Shown here: positions 34,594 through 48,025 of the stretch, in pieces
Layout of the letters: each line of letters begins with the position of its first letter
Position numbering within the stretch: the stretch's first letter is position 1
NCBI RefSeq assembly: GCF_004923315.1
Contig: NZ_CP039649.1
Span: forward strand, 399,501 to 463,500
DNA from: Azospirillum sp. TSA2s
Lineage (GTDB): Bacteria; Pseudomonadota; Alphaproteobacteria; Azospirillales; Azospirillaceae
Length of the DNA stretch: 64,000 bases
Direction: 5' to 3'
Made by a program: the position numbers and the translations under genes
Notes under the pieces: generated by a model
Databases searched by the model: none
What the model was told of the DNA's origin: nothing
The model's input: only the letters and a program-made list of their open reading frames with translations

Positions 34594-35372
34594 GCGGACA
34601 ATTGACCGTCGCGCGCCAGGGCCGCGTGATGGTGCTGACGATGGACGACGCGGCCACCAGGAACGCGCTGGGGCCGGAGATGATGGCCGCCGCCCGCGAC
34701 GCGCTGACCCAGGCCGCCGAGGATCCGGGGGTGGGCGCCGTTGTCCTGACCGGGGCAAACGGCAGCTTCTGCTCCGGCGGCAATCTTGGCCGGCTTCTCG
34801 GCAACGCCAAGGCCGATCCGGAGGTGACCCGCGCCAGCCTTGAACGCTTCCATGGCTGGACCCGCGCCATGCGCGCCTGCCCCAAGCCGGTGATCGCCGC
34901 AGTGGAAGGGGCCGCCGCTGGGGCCGGCTTCTCGGTGGCGCTCGGCTGCGACCTGATCGTCGCGGCCGAAGATGCGGTGTTCACGCTTGCCTATGTGAAG
35001 GTCGGGCTGAATCCGGACGGCGGCGCGTCGGCCTTTCTCGCCCGTGCGGCAACGCCGCAGCTCGCCGCCGAGATCATGTTCGAGGGCGGCAAGATCGGCG
35101 CGGCGCGGCTGGCCCAGCTTGCCATCGTCAACCGGGTGGTGGCTCCGGGTACCGCGCTGGCCGAAGCGCTGGCCTGGGCGGAGCGGCTGGCCGAGGGGCC
35201 GACGCTCGCCATCGGCCGGGCCAAGCGGCTGATCGAAAGCGGCTTCGGGGCGCCCAACGATCAGCTCGACCGCGAGGCCGCCTTCTTCGTCGAGGCCCTG
35301 CATGGGGCGGAGGCGGCGGAGGGCATCACCGCCTTCTTCGAGAAGCGTGCGCCACGCTACCCCCGAGGCTGA
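34590..35372 (+). CDS. Enoyl-CoA hydratase/isomerase (crotonase family)
   Basis: 260 residues. The crotonase oxyanion-hole motif FCSGGNLGRL and PKPVIAAVEGAAAGAGFSVAL are present. The second catalytic position reads VKVGLNPDGGASAFL, with Asp in the PDGG loop as in PaaG-type isomerases, so isomerase activity is as likely as hydration. The C-terminal EGITAFFEKRAPRY is standard. Last gene of the catabolic operon, with the stop 8 bases from a convergent small gene. Confidence 0.86.
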   Translation: MSGQLTVARQGRVMVLTMDDAATRNALGPEMMAAARDALTQAAEDPGVGAVVLTGANGSFCSGGNLGRLLGNAKADPEVTRASLERFHGWTRAMRACPKPVIAAVEGAAAGAGFSVALGCDLIVAAEDAVFTLAYVKVGLNPDGGASAFLARAATPQLAAEIMFEGGKIGAARLAQLAIVNRVVAPGTALAEALAWAERLAEGPTLAIGRAKRLIESGFGAPNDQLDREAAFFVEALHGAEAAEGITAFFEKRAPRYPRG

Positions 35373-35380
35373 GCCTATCG

Positions 35381-35599
35381 TCAGGCCAGCAACGACAGGG
35401 TAGGATCGGGCGGGGTGGGTGCGGCGTTTTCCAGGGTGCGGGCGACGTCGGACGGCGCGCCCGGCAGCCGCAGCGGCTCCGCCCGGCCGGCAAAATGGAG
35501 TTCGGTGCCGCCGTCCGCGGTCGCCCGCAGATATGCGACCGCGAATGGATTCACCAGAACGGAGTCCCCGGTCGTATCGGTCAATTCAACGAAAGTCAT
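35381..35599 (-). CDS. Small hypothetical protein
   Basis: 72 residues from the ATG at 35599 (MTFVELTDTTGDSVLVNPFA), with AGAGGA upstream. The pattern of short beta strands (VLVNPFAVAYLRA, TELHFAGR) is like small FlbD/YlzI-type proteins, but similarity is too weak to name it. Convergent with the enoyl-CoA hydratase gene. Confidence 0.6.
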   Translation of the reverse strand: MTFVELTDTTGDSVLVNPFAVAYLRATADGGTELHFAGRAEPLRLPGAPSDVARTLENAAPTPPDPTLSLLA

Positions 35600-35719
35600 T
35601 GCATTTTTCCTCTCTCGCGTCCGGGTAAAACGCGCTGCAATGGTGTATGTTTCCAACCCGGACGTTCAGTGAGGCGGCATACCCGCAAGGGAGTACCCCT
35701 TAGACCTCTTGAACGGAGC

Positions 35720-35744
35720 GGAACCGCGACAAACATGGGCGGTT
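35720..35744 (+). promoter_or_regulatory. Possible EcfG (general stress sigma) promoter
   Basis: GGAAC at 35720 and GGTT at 35741 are separated by 16 bases. This is close to the alphaproteobacterial EcfG consensus GGAAC-N16-CGTT (one mismatch). It lies about 84 bases upstream of the response regulator start. GAACCGC/GCGGTTC also forms an inverted repeat here, which is an alternative reading. Confidence 0.35.
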
Positions 35745-35827
35745 CAGTTGATCGAAGCCGAACCCGCTTCGAAAACCGGACGGGACGGGCTATAAGCCCG
35801 CACCGTCAATCAAGGGAGCATGCCGTC

Positions 35828-36289
35828 TTGAAGTTGCTTGTCGTCGAGGACGATCCGCTGATCGGTCCGGCCGTGAAGGCCGTTCTGGAGAATGCGGGCT
35901 ACACCGTGGTTGGACCGCTGCGCGATGCCGTGAAGGCCGCGCGGGTCGGTGCCCGCGAATGTCCCGACCTGGCGCTGGTCGACGTCAATCTCGCCGGTGG
36001 GGAGAACGGTCTGGTGCTCGCCCGCCGGCTGTGGGAGGAAAACGGCGTTCCGTCGTTGCTGATGACCGGTTTCGACCACCACGCGGCCGAAGCCCGCGAA
36101 TTCGCCATGGGCCTGCTGCGCAAGCCGGTGATGCCGGACGCGCTGGTGCAGGCCGTCGGTGCGGCGGGTGAAATCCTGGGTGGCATGCGGCCGTCTTCCA
36201 CGCCGGCAGCCCTGGAAATCTTCCACGGCTCCGTCGCCACCACCGCCAGCCTGAGCGCCACCAACTTGCCCAAGGCACGCACGGCCTGA
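35828..36289 (+). CDS. Receiver-only response regulator
   Basis: 153 residues from TTG 35828 (GGAG 8 bases upstream); no in-frame ATG fits, and an ATG at 35820 is out of frame. A single REC domain: acidic pair Asp8/Asp9 in VVEDDPL, phospho-acceptor Asp52 in LALVDVNLAGG, the Thr in LLMTGF and Lys in LLRKPV. The C-terminal ~35 residues are Ser/Thr/Ala-rich with no output domain. Such single-domain regulators act in phosphorelays or by protein binding. Monocistronic with its own strong terminator; no kinase next to it. Confidence 0.83.
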   Translation: MKLLVVEDDPLIGPAVKAVLENAGYTVVGPLRDAVKAARVGARECPDLALVDVNLAGGENGLVLARRLWEENGVPSLLMTGFDHHAAEAREFAMGLLRKPVMPDALVQAVGAAGEILGGMRPSSTPAALEIFHGSVATTASLSATNLPKARTA

Positions 36290-36315
36290 CCGGCCCTCCT
36301 GGCGCATCGTCCCTT

Positions 36316-36352
36316 GAGAACGCCCGCCCTTCGGCGGGCGTTCTCTTTTTTT
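36316..36352 (+). terminator. Rho-independent terminator of the response regulator
   Basis: A perfect 13-base stem, GAGAACGCCCGCC with its complement, has a 4-base loop and is followed by a run of seven T. It lies 27 bases after the stop. Confidence 0.95.
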
Positions 36353-36566
36353 GCGCAGCGCGCGATGCCTGCGGTCCGGTGTGGCATCGTCGGGGCATCG
36401 CAGGCCGCGGAAGATAGCGGAGCAACCATTGCGGACCGCCGCTGTTGGTGGGCTGGAAAGCGGGGACGGACCCGGCCCCGCACAAGATTTCAATGCTCCC
36501 CGGACCACGGCAGCCCGGCCGCCGACAGTCCGGTGTCGACGGGCATGCACAGCGAAAGGAATCGTC

Positions 36567-36992
36567 ATGAAGAGCCTGATGATCGGCACCGCCGCCGCTC
36601 TCGCCCTGATGGCCGCCCCGGCCTTCGCCGACAGCAGCGGTTCCATCTCCGGCAGCCCCGCCGCGACCAGCGCCGGTCCAAGCACCAACGCCAACCAGAC
36701 CAACCCGCCCTGCACCTCCAACAACCAGCTGGGTTGCGGCAGCATGGGCGGCGTCGACAGCAACAGCGGCGCGACCAGCGGGTCATCCACCAGCGGGTCA
36801 TCCACGGGCAGCGGGTCGATGACCGGTTCGGGCTCATCCAACTCGACCAGCGGCACGGGCGGTAACAGCCTGGGCAACAGCGGCTCCATGGGCACCGGCT
36901 CGGACGGCCCGGTCGGCACGCAGCAGCCGTCAGGCTCGATGGGCGGCTCGACGGGCGGTTCCACCTCGGGCGCCGGCGGCACAACCCGCTGA
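36567..36992 (+). CDS. Secreted Ser/Gly/Thr-rich low-complexity protein
   Basis: 141 residues from the ATG at 36567 (AAAGGA upstream). A clear Sec signal peptide (MKSLMIGTAAALALMAAPAFA, cleaved before DSSG) precedes a region almost entirely of Ser, Gly, Thr, Asn and Pro with only two cysteines (NPPCTSNNQLGCGS). A 15-base unit is tandemly repeated near 36770-36805 and gives repeated SGSST. No family recognised; probably an extracellular or periplasmic disordered protein. Confidence 0.65.
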   Translation: MKSLMIGTAAALALMAAPAFADSSGSISGSPAATSAGPSTNANQTNPPCTSNNQLGCGSMGGVDSNSGATSGSSTSGSSTGSGSMTGSGSSNSTSGTGGNSLGNSGSMGTGSDGPVGTQQPSGSMGGSTGGSTSGAGGTTR

Positions 36993-37023
36993 GCCCAGCT
37001 CTTTGACATAAGCTAAGGGAATC

Positions 37024-37046
37024 CCCTCTCCCCCCCGGGGAGAGGG
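37024..37046. repeat. Short G/C-run palindrome
   Basis: CCCTCTCCCC, loop CCC, then GGGGAGAGGG. It lies between convergent genes (the secreted protein and treY) and has no T-run. It shares its core with the element at 58463-58600, so it is probably a copy of one arm of that family. Confidence 0.6.
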
Positions 37047-37093
37047 AGAGTTTCCCTGGATAGTGCCTGAATTTGCGGAGAAGCCTCCCCGTC

Positions 37094-39874
37094 TTACCCT
37101 TCCTGTGACAGCAGGGCCACCGGCAGCTCGGCGAACAGCGTCGCCGCCATCATGGCGTCGCCACCTTCCACCTCCGCCCCGGTCAGCCGGTTGCGCCAGC
37201 GGGCGCCGCGCGGCAGCGGGATGGCAGTGTTTCCCCAGTCCGGGCTTTCGCCCAACTGCCCGACCAGCCGCGGCACCGCCACCAGAACCGTGTCGTCACC
37301 ATTGCGCCGGGCATAGGCCACCACATGGTCGGCGCGGTCGCCGGTCGCCTCCAGCGGCAGATACTCGCCGGCACTGAAGACCTCCGGCATCTCCGCCCGG
37401 ACCTGCAGGGCCTGCCGGGTCACCGCCAGCTTCACCGCGCCGTCCGTCCAGCGTTCCAGCAAACCGGGCACGGCGCCGCGCTCCACCGCCGCCTCGACCT
37501 CGTCCAGCAGCTTGCAGCGGGCGTCGTAATCCACCGGCAGCCGGTTGTCGGGATCGACGAGGCTGAGATTCCACAACTCGCAGCCCTGATAGATGTCGGG
37601 CACGCCGGGGCTGGTCAGCTTCAGCAGGGTCTGGGATAGCCCATTGACCATGCCGATGCGTGCCAGCGCCGCCTGGAAGGGCAGGAAGGCCTCCAGGAAG
37701 GCGTTGCGGCGGGTCACGTCAAGCGCATCATGGATGAAGCTGACGACCGCCCCCTCATAGGCCTCGTTCGGAGCGGCCCAGGTCGAATGGACCTTGGCCT
37801 CGCGCATCGACTTGGTCATGGCGCCGACGATGCGCTCTGCGAAGGCGGTCATCGCAGGCTGGTCGATCTGCTCGACCAAGGCGCCGGTCAGTTCCGCCGG
37901 CCAGGCACCGAGAAGCAGTTGGTAGAACAGGTACTCGTCGTTGCGGTCGGGCGGGGCGGTGCCCTCCACATCGCCGCGCCGGGCGCGCAACAGACGGCTC
38001 CAGGTCTGGACCTGCCGTTCCCACTCCTCCGGCATCTCAGACAGGGCGTAGAGGCGGGCGCGGGTGTCTTCGCCGCGCTTGGTGTCGTGGGTGGTGCTGG
38101 CCAGCATGTTGTTCGGCCAGTTGCGGGCGCGGTCCTGGTTGGCGCGGTGGAAGGCGGAAATGCTGACCCCAAAATGGTCGGGATGGCCGCCCACCTCGTT
38201 CAGCGCCACCAGCCGGTTGTAGCGGTAGAAGGCGGTGTCCTCCAGCCCCTTCGCCATCACCGGCCCGCTGTACTGCTGGAACCGCATGGCAAAGCGCGTG
38301 ACCTGCTGATGGCTGTAGCCGCTCTTGGGAGCCGCCACCAGATCGGAGGTCAGCAGCCGCTGCAGGAAATCATAGACCGAGCCGTCCGGACCCTGCTCCA
38401 CCCGCCGTGCCTGGGAGATCGCCCAGTCGATGTCGCGGCGGTCGAGGTCGCTCGGCACGCCGCCGTCGACATAGGTGCGATAGACGGGGAAGCGGGCGAT
38501 GGTCTCCTTCAGCGCCTGATGCAGGATGTTGGCGGTGAAGTCGGCGGTGGCGGGGTTGGAGCGGGCGATGCGCGATGCCTTGCGCGACAGCACGTTCAGC
38601 TCGCTCGCCATCTCGCTTTCCATGATGCGGATCTTGCACTGCCGCACCACGTCCTCGAAATCGTCGCGCCGGCCGATGAAGTCGGCGTAGAGGCGGGTGA
38701 AGACCTCCTCCGCCTTCGGATCGACGAACAGCCCGCCCATGAGGTTGGCGTATTCATAGCCGGTGGTGCCGTCGATCGGCCAGTCCTCGCGCAGCCGCTC
38801 ATGCCGGGCGAGGATCTTCTCCACCACCAGATAGAAGGGCTTGGAGGAGGCCGCGACCAGCCGCTCGCAATAGCCCTTGGGGTCGATCAGCCCGTCGATG
38901 TGGTCGATGCGGATGCCGTCGAGCGTGCCGTCCGCCACCATCCCCAGCACCATGCGGTGGGCAACGTCGAACAGCTCCGGCTCATCCATGCGCAGGCCGG
39001 CCAGCTCGTTGATGTTGAAGAAGCGGCGATAGTTGATGTCGTCAGCCGCCACCTTGAAATAGGCGACGCGCCAGTTCTGGCCGGCGATCAGTTCATGCAG
39101 ATGGCCCCAGGTGTCGATCTCCCCCTGGTATCCACGGAAGACCGCAAGCCGCTGGTTGATCGCATCGGCCATGTCGGGCCGGGTCGCCACCAGTCCCGCC
39201 AGTTCCGCCTTCAGGTCGGAGGCGCGGCGAAGCTGGTGCGGGCGGGCATCCATCAGATGGGTGAAGGCGTCGGCGATCCGCTCCAGATCCGGGTGGTCGC
39301 TGCCCAGGATGGTGCCGTAATCCTGCGGCCGCACCGGCAGTTTGTGGCTGTCATAGGCCCAGACGGCGAAACTGCCGGTCTCCGGATCGAAGCGAAGCTC
39401 CAACCCGCCCGACATCAGCACCGCGCCATACTGGTCGCCCAGGAACGGCACCAGGACCTTGCCCTGCAGATAACGGTAGTCGGATTCCCATTCGATGTCG
39501 AAATACCCGGCATACGGGCTATCCGGTCCCCATTCCAGGACGTTCAACCACCATTCGTTGTCGCTGCCGCCGACACCCATGTGGTTGGGGACGAAATCCA
39601 GAATCTGGCCCAGATTGTTGCGCTTCAGCGCCTCCACCAGATCGCGGAAGTCGTTCTGGTCGCCGACCTCCGAGTTCAGCTCGTTGTGATTGACGATGTC
39701 GTAGCCATGGGTGCTGCCCGGCCGCGCCTTCATGTAGGGGGAGGCATAGAGATGGCTGACGCCCAGCCGGGCGATATAATCGGTGATGGCGGCGGTGCGG
39801 TCGAAGCCGAACTCGCCATTCAGTTGGACCCGGTACGTCGCACGAGGGATTGGCTTGCCGGCGGCGGGGGCCAT
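37094..39874 (-). CDS. treY: Malto-oligosyltrehalose synthase
   Basis: 926 residues, GH13_26. It converts the reducing-end linkage of maltodextrins to an alpha,alpha-1,1 bond. N-terminal RATYRVQLNGEFGF and LGVSHLYASPYMKARPGSTHGYD are diagnostic of TreY. The catalytic residues lie in LDGIRIDHIDGLIDPKGY (Asp), YLVVEKILARHE (Glu) and ASTHDTKRGED (Asp). It is transcribed after the maltokinase-TreZ-MalQ gene with a 39-base gap, so both trehalose-forming steps are in one unit. Confidence 0.93.
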   Translation of the reverse strand: MAPAAGKPIPRATYRVQLNGEFGFDRTAAITDYIARLGVSHLYASPYMKARPGSTHGYDIVNHNELNSEVGDQNDFRDLVEALKRNNLGQILDFVPNHMGVGGSDNEWWLNVLEWGPDSPYAGYFDIEWESDYRYLQGKVLVPFLGDQYGAVLMSGGLELRFDPETGSFAVWAYDSHKLPVRPQDYGTILGSDHPDLERIADAFTHLMDARPHQLRRASDLKAELAGLVATRPDMADAINQRLAVFRGYQGEIDTWGHLHELIAGQNWRVAYFKVAADDINYRRFFNINELAGLRMDEPELFDVAHRMVLGMVADGTLDGIRIDHIDGLIDPKGYCERLVAASSKPFYLVVEKILARHERLREDWPIDGTTGYEYANLMGGLFVDPKAEEVFTRLYADFIGRRDDFEDVVRQCKIRIMESEMASELNVLSRKASRIARSNPATADFTANILHQALKETIARFPVYRTYVDGGVPSDLDRRDIDWAISQARRVEQGPDGSVYDFLQRLLTSDLVAAPKSGYSHQQVTRFAMRFQQYSGPVMAKGLEDTAFYRYNRLVALNEVGGHPDHFGVSISAFHRANQDRARNWPNNMLASTTHDTKRGEDTRARLYALSEMPEEWERQVQTWSRLLRARRGDVEGTAPPDRNDEYLFYQLLLGAWPAELTGALVEQIDQPAMTAFAERIVGAMTKSMREAKVHSTWAAPNEAYEGAVVSFIHDALDVTRRNAFLEAFLPFQAALARIGMVNGLSQTLLKLTSPGVPDIYQGCELWNLSLVDPDNRLPVDYDARCKLLDEVEAAVERGAVPGLLERWTDGAVKLAVTRQALQVRAEMPEVFSAGEYLPLEATGDRADHVVAYARRNGDDTVLVAVPRLVGQLGESPDWGNTAIPLPRGARWRNRLTGAEVEGGDAMMAATLFAELPVALLSQEG

Positions 39875-39913
39875 GGATGTGTGCTCCTCGGAATAGGGAA
39901 GGGCGTTTTTTAA

Positions 39914-45532
<5,619 letters not shown>

Positions 45533-45546
45533 GAGGGCTCCTCCCC

Positions 45547-45580
45547 TGTTGAGCGCTGGGTGGCACGTCGCTCAAACAGC
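45547..45580. promoter_or_regulatory. Inverted repeat before the trehalose operon
   Basis: CTGTTGAGCG and CGCTCAAACAG form arms with one bulged base around a 13-base centre, ending 15 bases before the GTG start. It could be an operator or a leader hairpin. No regulator gene is nearby. Confidence 0.3.
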
Positions 45581-45652
45581 ACGGCGGGGAGAAATTCCCG
45601 CACCCGCGAAGCCGCTTCCACGAACGACCGCGCCCTTCTCCCGAAAGAGTGG

Positions 45653-45961
45653 TCAGACGGTCCGCGGGTGGTGCGGCAGATGGGCGAGACGGCCGATCCG
45701 CTCGGCCACCTGCAGGGCCTCGACCACGTCGTCCAGCCGACCGTCGCGCATCAGATTGTGCGCGTGGGTGTTCAGCGCGGCGACGACGGCCCGTTCATCG
45801 GACACCCCGCGGGCCGGCTTCCCGTCGGGATCGAGCACGGTGGCGCCAAGCGCCGCCATGGCCTCCGCGGTCAGGTTCACGGCCTCGGACAGGGCCTCTT
45901 CGTCGTCTTCCGCTGCGGTCAGGATCGGTTCCAGAAGCTCCGCAAGGAGACGGGGGGTCAT
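45653..45961 (-). CDS. Small hypothetical acidic protein
   Basis: 102 residues from the ATG at 45961 (AGGA 8 bases upstream); a second ATG seven codons earlier is possible. Mostly helical and acidic (LTAAEDDEEALSEAVNLTAE, then HAHNLMRDGRLDDVVEALQV). No signal peptide or membrane helix. No family recognised. It lies just upstream of the trehalose operon on the same strand. Confidence 0.6.
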   Translation of the reverse strand: MTPRLLAELLEPILTAAEDDEEALSEAVNLTAEAMAALGATVLDPDGKPARGVSDERAVVAALNTHAHNLMRDGRLDDVVEALQVAERIGRLAHLPHHPRTV

Positions 45962-46318
45962 GGTGCTAATCCTCGGTGACATTCTAAGGCCGTCCCCTTC
46001 GACGTCGGTGCTGTGTGGTCTCCAGTACAACAGCCGAAACGAAGGAAAGGTCCGCCCGGCCGAGCTGTCCGAAGGCCGGTTTCCCGAATCATCGAAAGGG
46101 CGGCCGGACACCAGAAGCCACATGGGAACCGCGCGTGCGGCCGGCAAGCGGAACTGGATGTCAACTGCACGAATGGGGGAAGTGAGGGGCGGCGATCCAC
46201 CGCTTTGCCCGGAAAGTTGTGGAGCCTGGTCAGAAAATTCGTAAAAATACCATCGCATTCCAAACATGCGGCGGATTGCGCGAGCAGCGTCCGCTGACGG
46301 TCCAGGACAAAGAAGCCG
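45962..46318. other. Intergenic region
   Basis: About 357 bases between divergent small genes. Short open frames cross it on both strands but show no recognisable protein pattern. No terminator, tRNA or clear promoter was seen. Confidence 0.45.
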
Positions 46319-46669
46319 ATGGCCCTTCCGAACAGAGCATCCGGCGTGGATGATCGCCAGTCGATCACACGGGACAGCGGACCCGCGCCCATTGACGGAA
46401 ACGGCGGCGGGGGCCATCCTCCTGGTATGGACGACCTGACCCGACGCGTTGACCGGATGGAGGGGCTTCTCGACGAGATAAAGCCGCTGCTGGCGCGTCT
46501 AGATGAGCGGCTGAACCATCTCGCGACCAAGGCCGACCTGTCCGCGACAAAGGGTGAGTTGCTGGAGAAGCTGGCCGAAAAGCCGGGCAAAGGTTACCTG
46601 TGGACAGTCCTAGCAGTGCTCGTCGGCGCCATCCTCGCGTCCGTGGCGGCTGGGGTCGGTCTGAAATAG
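46319..46669 (+). CDS. Small coiled-coil membrane protein
   Basis: 116 residues from the ATG at 46319; a shorter form could start at 46427. A Gly-rich stretch GNGGGGHPPGMDD, of a kind common in this class, leads into a coiled coil (about 38-88: RRVDRMEGLLDEIKPLLARL) and one C-terminal membrane helix (TVLAVLVGAILASVAAGVGL). Resembles small holin/XhlA-like or hypothetical membrane proteins; function unknown. Its stop abuts the stop of dctD. Confidence 0.6.
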   Translation: MALPNRASGVDDRQSITRDSGPAPIDGNGGGGHPPGMDDLTRRVDRMEGLLDEIKPLLARLDERLNHLATKADLSATKGELLEKLAEKPGKGYLWTVLAVLVGAILASVAAGVGLK

Positions 46670-48025
46670 TCACTCGATAAAATCCTCCCGGCTCAGCCCA
46701 TAGCGTTTCAGCTTGTCGTAAAAGGTCTTGCGCGGGATGTTCAGCGCCTCGATGGCGGCCTTCACGCTGCCGCGTTGGCGGGCGAGTTCGGACTGGATCA
46801 GGCCCTTTTCGAACAGATCCACCTGCTCGGCCAGCGACAGCGTCGACGGTGCCGACACCGGCGCCGGGGCCACATCCTCCAGCCCCAGCACGAAGCGGTC
46901 GGCGGCATTGCGCAGTTCGCGGACGTTGCCGGGCCAGTCCTGGCTCATCAGCCGCTGCATCTGCTCGCGGCTCGGGGTCCGCGGTTCGCGGTTGTAACGG
47001 GAAGCGGCCTGGGCGACGAAATGCTGGAACAGCAGCGGGATGTCGTCGCGGCGTTCGCGCAGCGGCGGGATGGTCAGCACCACCACATTCAGCCGGTAAT
47101 AGAGATCGGCACGGAATTTCCCCTCATCCGCCGCCTGCCGCAGATCCGCCTTGGTGGCGGCGACCACCCGCAGATCGACCGGCACCTGCTCGTTCGATCC
47201 CAGCGGTTCGACCACCCGTTCCTGGATCACCCGCAGCAGCTTGACCTGCAGGGCCAGCGGCATGCTTTCGATCTCGTCCAGGAACAGGGTGCCGCCGCCT
47301 GCATGTTCGATCCGGCCGACCCGGCGCTTGGCGGCCCCGGTGAAGGCACCGGCCTCGTGACCGAACAGCTCGCTCTCGAAGATCGTCTCCGGCATGGCCC
47401 CGCAGTTCAGCGCGACGAAGGGATTCTTGCGCCGGCGACTGGCGGCGTGCAGCGCACGGGCGACCATCTCCTTGCCGGTGCCGGTCTCGCCGAACACCAG
47501 AACATCGGCGTCGGTGTCCGCGACCGCGGCGATGGTGGCGCGCAGCCGCTCGATGCCCGGCGTGCGGCCGACGATGGTCCCCGCCGGATCGGTTCCACCG
47601 GCGATCTGCGCCCGCAGCCGGCGGTTCTCCAGCACCAGCCGCCGCTTCTCCACCGCGCGCCGGGCGATCTCGGTCAGCCGGTCGGACGGGAAAGGCTTTT
47701 CCAGGAAGTCGTAGGCGCCGTTGCGCATCGCCTCCACCGCCATCGGCACATCGCCATGGCCGGTGATGAGGATGACCGGCAGGTCGGGATCGATCTCGCG
47801 CACCCGCGCCAGAAGGGCCAGCCCGTCCATCTGCGGCATGCGCACGTCGGTGACGAGGCAGCCCGGCCAGTCGCGGCCGAGATGGCGCAAGGCCCGTTCC
47901 GCCCCGTCGCAGGCCGTCACCTCGAACCCCGCCAGTTCCAGCGCCTGCTGCCCGGCCAGCCGCACCGCCCGCTCATCGTCCACGAACAGCACGGCGCCGG
48001 CGGTCTCGGGAATGGACTGGCTCAT
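46670..48025 (-). CDS. dctD: C4-dicarboxylate response regulator, sigma-54 activator
   Basis: 451 residues from the ATG at 48025. Receiver domain with phospho-Asp60 (CLVTDVRMPQMDG), a central AAA+ domain with Walker A GETGTGKE, GAFTGA loop for sigma-54 contact and LFLDEIESM, and a C-terminal Fis-type helix-turn-helix (GSVKAAIEALNIPRKTFYDKL). The pairing with DctB and the divergent dctA with a sigma-54 promoter identify it as DctD. The start overlaps the dctB stop by four bases. Confidence 0.92.
   Translation of the reverse strand: MSQSIPETAGAVLFVDDERAVRLAGQQALELAGFEVTACDGAERALRHLGRDWPGCLVTDVRMPQMDGLALLARVREIDPDLPVILITGHGDVPMAVEAMRNGAYDFLEKPFPSDRLTEIARRAVEKRRLVLENRRLRAQIAGGTDPAGTIVGRTPGIERLRATIAAVADTDADVLVFGETGTGKEMVARALHAASRRRKNPFVALNCGAMPETIFESELFGHEAGAFTGAAKRRVGRIEHAGGGTLFLDEIESMPLALQVKLLRVIQERVVEPLGSNEQVPVDLRVVAATKADLRQAADEGKFRADLYYRLNVVVLTIPPLRERRDDIPLLFQHFVAQAASRYNREPRTPSREQMQRLMSQDWPGNVRELRNAADRFVLGLEDVAPAPVSAPSTLSLAEQVDLFEKGLIQSELARQRGSVKAAIEALNIPRKTFYDKLKRYGLSREDFIE

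Noticed and set aside
37730..39913. Plus-strand frame of 727 residues over treY
   Set aside because: Antisense to treY, which has all catalytic residues.
45962..46318. Short frames on both strands as small genes
   Set aside because: No start context, no conserved pattern, and the frames overlap each other.
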